Assembly: GCF_900141845.1 (NCBI RefSeq)
Contig: NZ_FQZB01000004.1
Location: 124,001-188,000, forward strand
Origin: Clostridium cavendishii DSM 21758
GTDB lineage: Bacteria > Bacillota > Clostridia > Clostridiales > Clostridiaceae
DNA: 64,000 bases
Direction of reading: 5' to 3'
Shown: positions 9,300 through 16,436 of the stretch, in pieces
How positions within the stretch are numbered: the first letter of the stretch is position 1
How the letters are laid out: each line of letters begins with the position of its first letter
The notes under the pieces: model-generated
What the model saw: the letters and a program-made list of their open reading frames with translations, nothing else
Told to the model about the DNA's origin: nothing
The model's database searches: none
Translations under genes and position numbers: made by a program

Positions 9300-10463
9300 T
9301 TATAAAGATTTCTTTAATATATTTATTACATCTTGCTTATTTAAAGATTTTATTTGTCCTATATTCCCATACCTTACAGCACCTTCTGCCATTTTCTCAA
9401 AATTCTCATCTGTGATGTTAAGCTCTTTTAAACTCATAGGGATATTTAACTCTTTATAAAAGTTAGCTGTCTTTTCTATAGCTAATTTGGCTATTTCATA
9501 ATGCTCTAAATTTTTATCTATATCCCAAACATTAACCCCATACTCTACAAATTTATATAAAGTATCATCATTTAATATATAATTAAACCAAGGCACAGTT
9601 ATTATAGCAAGACCTACACCATGTGTTATATCATAATAAGCACTTAACTCATGTTCTATTCCATGTATACACCAATTTGTATCTTTACCATAGCTTAAGA
9701 GTCCATTTATTGCCAAACTAGATGCCCACATCAAATTTGCCCTCGCTTCATAATCTTGTGGATTTTCAATTGCTACCTTACCATACTTTATACAAGTTTT
9801 AAGTATTGATTCTGCCATTCTATCTTGAAGGAAAGCTTCCTTTGTATCACTAAAATACACCTCAAAAACATGGCTCATAATATCTGCTGTTCCTGCTGCT
9901 GTTTGATTTTTAGGTACTGTATAAGTATATGTTGGATCCAAAATTGAAAACTTAGGCTTCATTTTATCATGACCAGTTCCTAATTTTTCTTTTGTTTCTA
10001 GATTAGATATAACTGCAAATCCATCCATTTCTGAACCTGTTGCTGCTAAAGTTAGTATAGTACCTATTGGTAATACATCCTCTACTTTTCTTGGATCAAC
10101 TACTAATTCCCAAACATCTCCTTTATAAGAAACTCCAGCTGCTATAACCTTTGCACAATCTATTGAACTTCCTCCTCCTACAGCTAGAATAAAATTCACA
10201 CTATTTTCTCTACAGATTTCTACACCTTTCCTTACACTATTTATCCTAGGATTTGGGTCTACACTTCCAAGCTCACAGACTTCTATTTGCTCTTTTTGTA
10301 AGATTTCTAAAACACTATCATAAATTCCGTTTCTCTTTATACTTCCACCACCATAAACTAATAAAACCTTAGAACCATATTTTTTTATTTCTCTTCCTAA
10401 TACGCTTATTTGACCTTTTCCAAAGAAAATCTCAGTAGGTATTGAATAATTGAATTTTTTCAT
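9300..10463 (-). CDS. Iron-containing alcohol dehydrogenase, butanol-dehydrogenase type
   Basis: NAD(P)H-dependent group III alcohol dehydrogenase reducing aldehydes such as butyraldehyde or acetaldehyde to alcohols in fermentation. The N-terminus NYSIPTEIFFGKGQISVLG is characteristic of clostridial BdhA/BdhB and YqhD relatives. GGGSSIDCAKVIAAG is the nucleotide/phosphate loop. Metal ligands lie in GTADIMSHVFE (Asp, His) and in CIHGIEHELSAYYDITHGVGLAI (His ligands). Full length (387 residues). The ATG at 10463 is preferred because GGAGG lies 8 bases before it; the ATG at 10478 would place the RBS inside the gene. Single gene with a long terminator. NADH versus NADPH preference cannot be read here. 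Confidence 0.88.
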   Translation of the reverse strand: MKKFNYSIPTEIFFGKGQISVLGREIKKYGSKVLLVYGGGSIKRNGIYDSVLEILQKEQIEVCELGSVDPNPRINSVRKGVEICRENSVNFILAVGGGSSIDCAKVIAAGVSYKGDVWELVVDPRKVEDVLPIGTILTLAATGSEMDGFAVISNLETKEKLGTGHDKMKPKFSILDPTYTYTVPKNQTAAGTADIMSHVFEVYFSDTKEAFLQDRMAESILKTCIKYGKVAIENPQDYEARANLMWASSLAINGLLSYGKDTNWCIHGIEHELSAYYDITHGVGLAIITVPWFNYILNDDTLYKFVEYGVNVWDIDKNLEHYEIAKLAIEKTANFYKELNIPMSLKELNITDENFEKMAEGAVRYGNIGQIKSLNKQDVINILKKSL

Positions 10464-10661
10464 ATCCATTTCCTCCATTTATTCACTTTATTATATATAT
10501 CCATTATAAACTAATGAATTGAATTTTAAAACTATTAGTAATTAATACTAAATATTAATTTTCTTAAAATTCTTTACAAATGTTTTTCAATAAACTTATT
10601 AATAATTTTTTCAAATTTTAAAAATATAAAAATCACTTCAAACATATAATTAAAATTCCAT

Positions 10662-10688
10662 TAAAGAAATGACGATTTTTATCGAAAA
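10662..10688 (+). promoter_or_regulatory. SigD (FliA)-type promoter of the first chemoreceptor
   Basis: TAAA-N15-ATCGAAAA, compared with the Bacillus SigD consensus TAAA-N15-GCCGATAT. Exact spacing, CGA core kept, 36 bases before the start codon. The same arrangement precedes the other two receptor genes. Confidence 0.55.
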
Positions 10689-10723
10689 TTGTAATATAAA
10701 CTTATAAAAAGGAGTTCAGATAA

Positions 10724-12442
10724 ATGATTAATAATTTAAAAGTAAGAACAAAAATTTTGATGTTTTCAATTTCAATGTTTGTTCTAATTTGTACAATTAG
10801 CGGAGTTGGTTACTACTATTTACTTAAATCTAACAACATGGTTGAAACATTATATAAAGAAAAATTACTATCAATTCAATGGTTGAATGATAATAGAAAC
10901 CAATCTAGAGGTATAGAAGCTGATATGTATTATGCCATTTTACATGTCGGAGATAAAAATAAGCAATCAGTAAAGTTAGATGATATTAAAACAAGACAAG
11001 AAAATTTTGATAATAACTGGGAAAATTACAAAAAGACAAAAACTGATGATTATGAAAAAAAATTAATACAAAATATTGAATCAGAACTTGTACCATATAA
11101 AAAATCTATAAATGATATTACAAAACTTTCAATTGACGGTAAATCTAAAGAAGCCTTAGACGCATTTGCTTCAGTTGAAAGTACTGCTGAAAGCTTTCAA
11201 AAAGACTTAAAAGAATTAGCTGTATATAATACTAAATTAGCAGAAAATTTATATAATCAAAATAAAACAGATTATAAAAATGCAGTAATAATATTCATAA
11301 CAGTATTCATTGTTTCTATATTAGGATCAATATTTCTTACAGTTGTTATTTCAAATTCTATTGTAAAGGCATTAAAATTAGCTATGGAATATTTAAAGAA
11401 TATTTCTCGAGGAGATTTTACTTTAAAATTTGATACAAATATTAAGAACAGAAAAGATGAAATAGGTGATATTGTAAATACGATTGATACAATGCAATAT
11501 TCTTTACAAGCATTAATTAGCAACGTAAAACAAGAATCTGAAAATATTAAGCATGTTGTTGATACTGTTTCAAGTAATGTTAAAAATCTTAATATTAATA
11601 TAGAAGAAGTTTCAGCTACAACAGAAGAATTATCTGCTGGAATGGAAGAAACATCTGCATCAACTGAGGAAATGAGCGCTTCCTCAATAGAAATAAATAG
11701 AGCTATTGAAGATATAGCAGGAAGAGCTCAAAAGGGATCTTTAGCTGCTGAAGAAATAAATAATAGAGCTATTGCTATTAAAAGTAATTTCACTGATTCT
11801 CAAAATAGAGCATTAGGAATATTTTTAGATAGTAAATCAAACCTAGAAAAAGCTATTGAAAGTTCAAAAGTAGTGGAACAAATAAATATCCTTTCAGAAT
11901 CAATTATGGAAATAACTACACAAACCAATCTTTTGGCCTTAAATGCTGCCATTGAAGCTGCAAGAGCAGGAGAATCTGGTAAAGGATTTGCTGTTGTGGC
12001 AGAACAAATAAGAGGACTTGCTGAAAAATCAAAAGAAACTGTAGCAGAGATTCAAGGTATAACTGAAAAAGTTACTGAATCTGTAAATAATTTAGCAACA
12101 AGTTCAAATAGTTTACTTAAATTCATGGAAGTAGAAGTACAAAAAGATTATAATACAATGCTTGAAGTTTCTGAAAAGTATAGCAATGATGCAAACTTTG
12201 TTGATGAACTTGTAAGTAACTTTAGTTCTACAGCTGAGAATTTATTAGAATCAGTTAAAGATATGGTAAGAACAATCGACCAAGTAGCTCAAGCTGCTGA
12301 TGAAGGAGCTAATGGTACAACAAACATTGCAGAAAAAATTATAGATATAACACAAAAATCTATGGATATATTAAGTGAAGTAGAAAATACTAAACAAAGT
12401 ACAGATAAACTAAATGAAGAAATAGGAAAATTTAAAATTTAA
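10724..12442 (+). CDS. Methyl-accepting chemotaxis protein with four-helix-bundle sensor
   Basis: Membrane chemoreceptor, 572 residues. TM1 is about residues 12-32. An extracytoplasmic helical bundle of the 4HB_MCP class spans ~33-185 (LLSIQWLNDNRNQSRGIEAD, then long amphipathic helices). TM2 is about 187-210 and HAMP ~211-263. The signalling hairpin tip is TNLLALNAAIEAARAGESGK followed by GFAVVAEQIRGLAEKS. Helices such as SATTEELSAGMEETSASTEE hold likely methylation sites. It would signal through CheW/CheA to the flagellar motor; ligand unknown. No CheR/CheB pentapeptide at the C-terminus. ATG start, RBS GGAG 9 bases upstream. Strong hairpin after the stop, then RNA element copy A. Confidence 0.92.
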   Translation: MINNLKVRTKILMFSISMFVLICTISGVGYYYLLKSNNMVETLYKEKLLSIQWLNDNRNQSRGIEADMYYAILHVGDKNKQSVKLDDIKTRQENFDNNWENYKKTKTDDYEKKLIQNIESELVPYKKSINDITKLSIDGKSKEALDAFASVESTAESFQKDLKELAVYNTKLAENLYNQNKTDYKNAVIIFITVFIVSILGSIFLTVVISNSIVKALKLAMEYLKNISRGDFTLKFDTNIKNRKDEIGDIVNTIDTMQYSLQALISNVKQESENIKHVVDTVSSNVKNLNINIEEVSATTEELSAGMEETSASTEEMSASSIEINRAIEDIAGRAQKGSLAAEEINNRAIAIKSNFTDSQNRALGIFLDSKSNLEKAIESSKVVEQINILSESIMEITTQTNLLALNAAIEAARAGESGKGFAVVAEQIRGLAEKSKETVAEIQGITEKVTESVNNLATSSNSLLKFMEVEVQKDYNTMLEVSEKYSNDANFVDELVSNFSSTAENLLESVKDMVRTIDQVAQAADEGANGTTNIAEKIIDITQKSMDILSEVENTKQSTDKLNEEIGKFKI

Positions 12443-12455
12443 TTAATAATTTAAG

Positions 12456-12496
12456 ATAGCAAAGCAGTAGATAAATTTTGTCTACTGCTTTGCTAT
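12456..12496 (+). terminator. Terminator of the first chemoreceptor gene
   Basis: 16-bp perfect stem ATAGCAAAGCAGTAGA and complement with a 9-base loop. It separates the receptor transcript from RNA element copy A, implying that copy A has its own promoter. Confidence 0.8.
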
Positions 12497-12517
12497 ATAT
12501 TATATTAAATTTTCTTA

Positions 12518-13038
12518 CTCTAAATTCCAGTATATATTAAATACAAATGGTTAAGATAATATCATAAGGCACATCACAGTTGAGTTAAGATTTATATATG
12601 TTTTCTTTAAAAATATATATAAATCGATCAAAGATTATCTATAGATTAAAAATTTTATTTTTTAGTTTATATTTAGTCGGAGAGAAGATTTTATATTGTT
12701 AGGAAAAGCTTTTATTTAGTCGATTTAATTGATTAAATTTAGGTTAAAACTTATGATATAAAATCGAGCTAAGATTATATATAGTGTTAACTGTGATTAT
12801 ATATAGCCAAAAGGTTATATATAGTTATATAAATATTTTATATAGTTGAGCGAAGCATCTTAATGGTTGAATAGTTATTAAATAATAGTCGAAAGATTAC
12901 TATTTGGTATTATATTCATCTATTAATAATAAATTTTTTAATATTTATATTGGTGTTAGCTAAGATTGTTATGTGCTTTATATATAACAGTAATTAATTT
13001 ATTATATTATTAATAAATTAGTTGCTGTTTTTTTTTTG
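12518..13038 (+). ncRNA. Structured RNA element, copy A (three-copy family, unrecognised)
   Basis: About 520 nt with no conserved open frame, homologous along its length to 18495-19015 and 24726-25243. Begins CTCTAAATTCCAGTATATA, shared by the copies. Long-range helix P1: 12568-12577 (GGCACATCAC) with 12968-12977 (GTTATGTGCT). P2: hairpin about 12591-12623. P3: 12640-12651 with 12660-12671, 12 bp. The conserved core holds AGTCGGAGAGAAGATT and AGTCGATTTAATTGATT modules, and a hairpin capped AAAA where the other copies have GAAA. It ends with a 19-bp terminator stem (12986-13029) plus T10. P1, P3 and the terminator differ in sequence from the other copies but keep pairing. The size class resembles large bacterial RNAs (OLE, GOLLD, ROOL), but I do not recognise it as one of them. 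Confidence 0.75.
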
Positions 13039-13125
13039 ATTATTTTAAATTATATATTTTATAATTAGTCTAGTTATATTTACCTAAATCTCTAATTATA
13101 AATAATCTGTACCACTATTTACTTC

Positions 13126-13152
13126 TCAATATAATAAATTTGGCCGCGATAA
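13126..13152 (+). promoter_or_regulatory. SigD-type promoter of the second chemoreceptor
   Basis: TCAA-N15-CGCGATAA, five of eight matches to GCCGATAT with exact spacing, 48 bases before the TTG start. Confidence 0.5.
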
Positions 13153-13200
13153 TTAGAATATAAACAAAAGAAAAAATATATAAATTAGGGGTGTTTAGAA

Positions 13201-15243
13201 TTGATTAAACGAATTAAAAAGAGTATTTCATTAAAGGTCTTAACTAGTCTTGTTGGCGTAACTATATTCGTTTTTGCAGGTACCGGAGTTGTAGTCAATT
13301 ACTACAATAGCAATGTTTTGAATCAGAATATAAATAAGTCTTTAACAGATAATGCAACAGTTATATCTAAAGATGTAAACAGTTTTTTTGAACAAGGTGG
13401 TACATTAGTTACTCAAATGGCTACAAATGATTCTATTCGTTCATTAGCTGAGGCTGTTCAAACAAAAGCTGATATAAAAGCAAATGCAAACTATGCTACT
13501 GTTCTAAAAAGCTTACAAAATATAAAAGCAACAGATAAAAATGCTTCTGCTGTTTATATAGCATTAGAAAAACCAAGCTATATATTTGTAGACAACGGTA
13601 AAGATAGCCCTGCTGATTGGGATATTAATAAAAGACAATGGTACTGGGATACCTTAAAAGCAAAAGGTTTATATTACACTGCACCATATGTAGATGCATT
13701 AACAAACAAAATGGTTATTACAATAGCTTATCCAATATTTGATGCTAATGGAAAATCTGTAGGGGCTGTAGGTGTAGATTATCTAATTGATAAATTACCT
13801 GAGATTATGAAACAATATAAGGCTGGAGAAACAGGTTATACATTCCTTTTAGATACAACTGGAACATTTATGTATAATCCTGATCAAAGCAAAGTTTTAA
13901 AAGAAAAATTCACTGATGCTCCTGGTACAGCTGGAGAAATTGGTAAAAAAATGATCAGTGGTGAAAATGGTGTTGCTACTTGTACTATAAACAATTCAGA
14001 TGTTTATGCTGCTTATGCTCCTGTTAAATCTAATGGTTGGTCAGTTGCAACTGTTATTACTAAATCAGAAGTGCAAAAACAACTTGTAACATTTAATACT
14101 ATTTTAATAACTACTTATGTAATTGGCTTAGGTCTTTTAATTGTAGCATTATTCTTTGTTACTCGTAAAATATTAAAAGATATTCCTAAATTATTAGAAG
14201 TTATTAAAAAAGTTGCTGGTGGAGATTTAACATCCAAAGTTGATGTTAACTCTGAAGACGAAATAGGTCAAATAGCTGAAGCAATAAATGATATGAATAA
14301 TAATTTAAATAATATAGTAGGAAAAATCTCAGCAAATAGCCAAAATGTAAGTGCAAGTGGTGAGGAATTATCAGCAGTAATTTCTGAAATTAATAGACAA
14401 ATTCAAACTATTAATGCTGGAACTCAAGAAATAGCAGCAGCTATGGAAGAAACTAGTGCTTCTACAGAGGAAATGAATTCATCAAGTGCATTAATAAAAG
14501 GTGCAATTGTAAATCTTAACTCAAAAGCGCAAGACGGAAATAATTCTGCTATTGAAATTAAAAATAGAGCTTTAAATATGAAAAAAGAATCAGAAATTTC
14601 AAAGAAAGCTGCTTTAGACATGTATAGAGAAAAAGAAATAGCTATTCTACGAGCTATTGAAGATGGTAAAATTGTAGAAGAAATCAATAGTATGGCTGGA
14701 ATCATAGGCCAAATTGCTGATCAAACAAACTTACTTGCTTTAAATGCAGCTATAGAAGCGGCTAGGGCTGGTGAACATGGTAAAGGCTTTGCTGTCGTAG
14801 CTGGTGAAGTTGCAAACCTAGCTGTTCAATCAACTGAAACTGTTCAAAATATTCAAAACTTAGTAGGACAAGTTAAAACTGCATTTGAAAATATATCTCA
14901 AAACGCAGGTGGAATATTAGAATTTATAGATAAGAAAGTTACTTTAGATTATGATGAAATGATAAACAGAGCTGACCTTTCACTAAAAGATGCTAATGAT
15001 GTATCTGAATTAATAAATGACTTCTCAAAAAATATTGGTGATGTATCAGGCTCAATAGAACAATTAGTTAAATCTTTAGAAGCAGTTTCTGCGGTAGTTG
15101 AAGAGGTAGCATCTGGTGCTTCTGAAATAGCTGGTACTGTAAATGATACTAAAGTGAGTGCTGATGAAGTAGCTCAAGTTGCTGAAGCTCAAGCAGACTT
15201 AGCAGTAACATTAAACAATATAGTAAATGAATTTAAATTTTAA
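13201..15243 (+). CDS. Methyl-accepting chemotaxis protein with dCache_1 sensor
   Basis: 680-residue receptor. TM1 about 11-31; double-Cache periplasmic domain ~35-295; TM2 ~300-322 (LITTYVIGLGLLIVALFFVT); HAMP ~323-375; signalling domain with TNLLALNAAIEAARAGEHGK and GFAVVAGEVANLAVQS. The membrane-distal Cache pocket shows DWDINKRQWYWDTL, YYTAPYVDALTNKMVITIAY and VGVDYLID. These give R, WY, Y-x-D and D of the published dCache_1AA amino-acid motif, but the usual Tyr five residues before the Arg is Trp. An amino-acid-like ligand is therefore plausible but unproven. TTG start, RBS AGGGGTG 7 bases upstream. Close paralogue of the gene at 16437. Terminator follows. Confidence 0.92.
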   Translation: MIKRIKKSISLKVLTSLVGVTIFVFAGTGVVVNYYNSNVLNQNINKSLTDNATVISKDVNSFFEQGGTLVTQMATNDSIRSLAEAVQTKADIKANANYATVLKSLQNIKATDKNASAVYIALEKPSYIFVDNGKDSPADWDINKRQWYWDTLKAKGLYYTAPYVDALTNKMVITIAYPIFDANGKSVGAVGVDYLIDKLPEIMKQYKAGETGYTFLLDTTGTFMYNPDQSKVLKEKFTDAPGTAGEIGKKMISGENGVATCTINNSDVYAAYAPVKSNGWSVATVITKSEVQKQLVTFNTILITTYVIGLGLLIVALFFVTRKILKDIPKLLEVIKKVAGGDLTSKVDVNSEDEIGQIAEAINDMNNNLNNIVGKISANSQNVSASGEELSAVISEINRQIQTINAGTQEIAAAMEETSASTEEMNSSSALIKGAIVNLNSKAQDGNNSAIEIKNRALNMKKESEISKKAALDMYREKEIAILRAIEDGKIVEEINSMAGIIGQIADQTNLLALNAAIEAARAGEHGKGFAVVAGEVANLAVQSTETVQNIQNLVGQVKTAFENISQNAGGILEFIDKKVTLDYDEMINRADLSLKDANDVSELINDFSKNIGDVSGSIEQLVKSLEAVSAVVEEVASGASEIAGTVNDTKVSADEVAQVAEAQADLAVTLNNIVNEFKF

Positions 15244-15249
15244 TGAAAT

Positions 15250-15276
15250 GCCTGTCCAATAAGGACAGGCATTTTA
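15250..15276 (+). terminator. Terminator of the second chemoreceptor gene
   Basis: GCCTGTCC-AATAA-GGACAGGC, tail ATTTTATTCTT. Confidence 0.85.
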
Positions 15277-15456
15277 TTCTTAATTTCTAATATACACTTA
15301 ATATATCACTAATAAAGTACATAATAATTAAATAAAGACTTATACATACTTTATAAAAATATATTAATCATCAAATTACTATTTGATCTATTTTTCATGA
15401 GAATTGATACTAATTTCATTTATAATGTTTAAAACTTTCAAATACTTTCTTTAAAA

Positions 15457-15502
15457 AACAGCAATCAAATTTATAATAAATAAATTTAATTACTGTTTTT
15501 TG
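15457..15502. terminator. Bidirectional terminator related to the RNA-element terminators
   Basis: AACAGCAATCAAATTTAT...ATTTAATTACTGTT, T runs on both sides. The 15-mer AGCAATCAAATTTAT is identical to the terminator of RNA copy C. It ends the minus-strand gene at 15521; no other part of the RNA element is seen at 15277-15456. Confidence 0.65.
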
Positions 15503-15520
15503 TTTATATAATCAAAATTG

Positions 15521-16240
15521 TTATATTTTATTGCATCTAGCATATTCAAGTAATATCTCTATTCTTTTGCATGCAATTCTATAAACATCTTCACATTGTG
15601 CATTTATACAATATATTAATTCTATTGTATCTTTAACTTGAGATCTTTTAACTGGAACAATTGGTGAATTTGTTAATACCCCAACTGATGCTGATAAATT
15701 AAAAGACGTTCTTGATATAAAATCTAACGTAGAAACTAATGGAAGTACACAGTTATTAAAATAATTTCTCATACAAAAATCTAATGGTAATAAACATACT
15801 TGATCTTTGATTCCATTTATAGTAGTCAATGTTACCAATGTTTTAGCAAGAGATTCACTGATAGTCGGAGAAGCCGTAGTATCTGTGTTACTAGCTGTAG
15901 CATCTGTATTAGTTGTATTCTTTTTACTTTTACTATTACTATTTGTATTTAAATTATTTTGAACTAATGTTTTATTTAATTTAATTGAATTTTGAATATC
16001 TTGTAATAATTTTTCTATATTTATTTCTTTACTTTCTTCTATTTTTTCTTTGTTTATTTCTTTTTTACTTTCATTTACATTCTCATCTATATTTGATTCT
16101 AAGATTCCATCTTGAATTCCACTTTCAATTTCCTCAGGATTTGGCTGTTGAATTTCATACTCAAGTTCATATGGTTCTGTTTCATCAAAATTTAATTCAC
16201 CAGAAGTCGCTTTTTTCAGCTCTTCCCTATCACTATTCAT
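15521..16240 (-). CDS. Unrecognised protein with acidic disordered N-terminus and Cys-containing C-terminal domain
   Basis: I do not recognise this 239-residue protein. Residues 1-90 are highly charged and acidic (EEIESGIQDGILESNIDENV, then Lys/Glu repeats). Residues ~95-125 are low complexity, Asn/Ser/Thr-rich (TNTDATASNTDTTAS). Residues ~130-239 look folded, with five Cys (VCLLPLDFCMRNYFNNCVLP, YCINAQCEDVYRIACKRIEI) and a helical end. No signal peptide or membrane segment. A disordered linker before a small Cys-containing domain is seen in spore-coat proteins, but nothing here proves that role. ATG at 16240, RBS GGAGG. It is transcribed against the flanking chemoreceptor genes and ends in its own terminator. 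Confidence 0.6.
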   Translation of the reverse strand: MNSDREELKKATSGELNFDETEPYELEYEIQQPNPEEIESGIQDGILESNIDENVNESKKEINKEKIEESKEINIEKLLQDIQNSIKLNKTLVQNNLNTNSNSKSKKNTTNTDATASNTDTTASPTISESLAKTLVTLTTINGIKDQVCLLPLDFCMRNYFNNCVLPLVSTLDFISRTSFNLSASVGVLTNSPIVPVKRSQVKDTIELIYCINAQCEDVYRIACKRIEILLEYARCNKI

Positions 16241-16370
16241 TTTGACCTCCTATATATAAATATATATATCAATATATTCATATAAAACTCATAATATAAT
16301 ATTTAAAAAAATATTTAATTTTAAATAAAGTCTTTTCTATGTGTTATGTATACATGGAAATATTTAAATA

Positions 16371-16397
16371 TTAATATAATGAATTTAATATCGATAA
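16371..16397 (+). promoter_or_regulatory. SigD-type promoter of the third chemoreceptor
   Basis: TTAA-N15-ATCGATAA, five of eight matches to GCCGATAT, exact spacing, 39 bases before the TTG start. Confidence 0.55.
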
Positions 16398-16436
16398 TTA
16401 AATGTATTACCAAAAGAAAAGTAGGAGTGATAAAAA

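Noticed and set aside
12501..13038. The three repeats as insertion sequences or MITEs
   Set aside because: No terminal inverted repeats, no target-site duplication visible, all in the same orientation, and structure is conserved by compensatory change, which fits RNA genes better.
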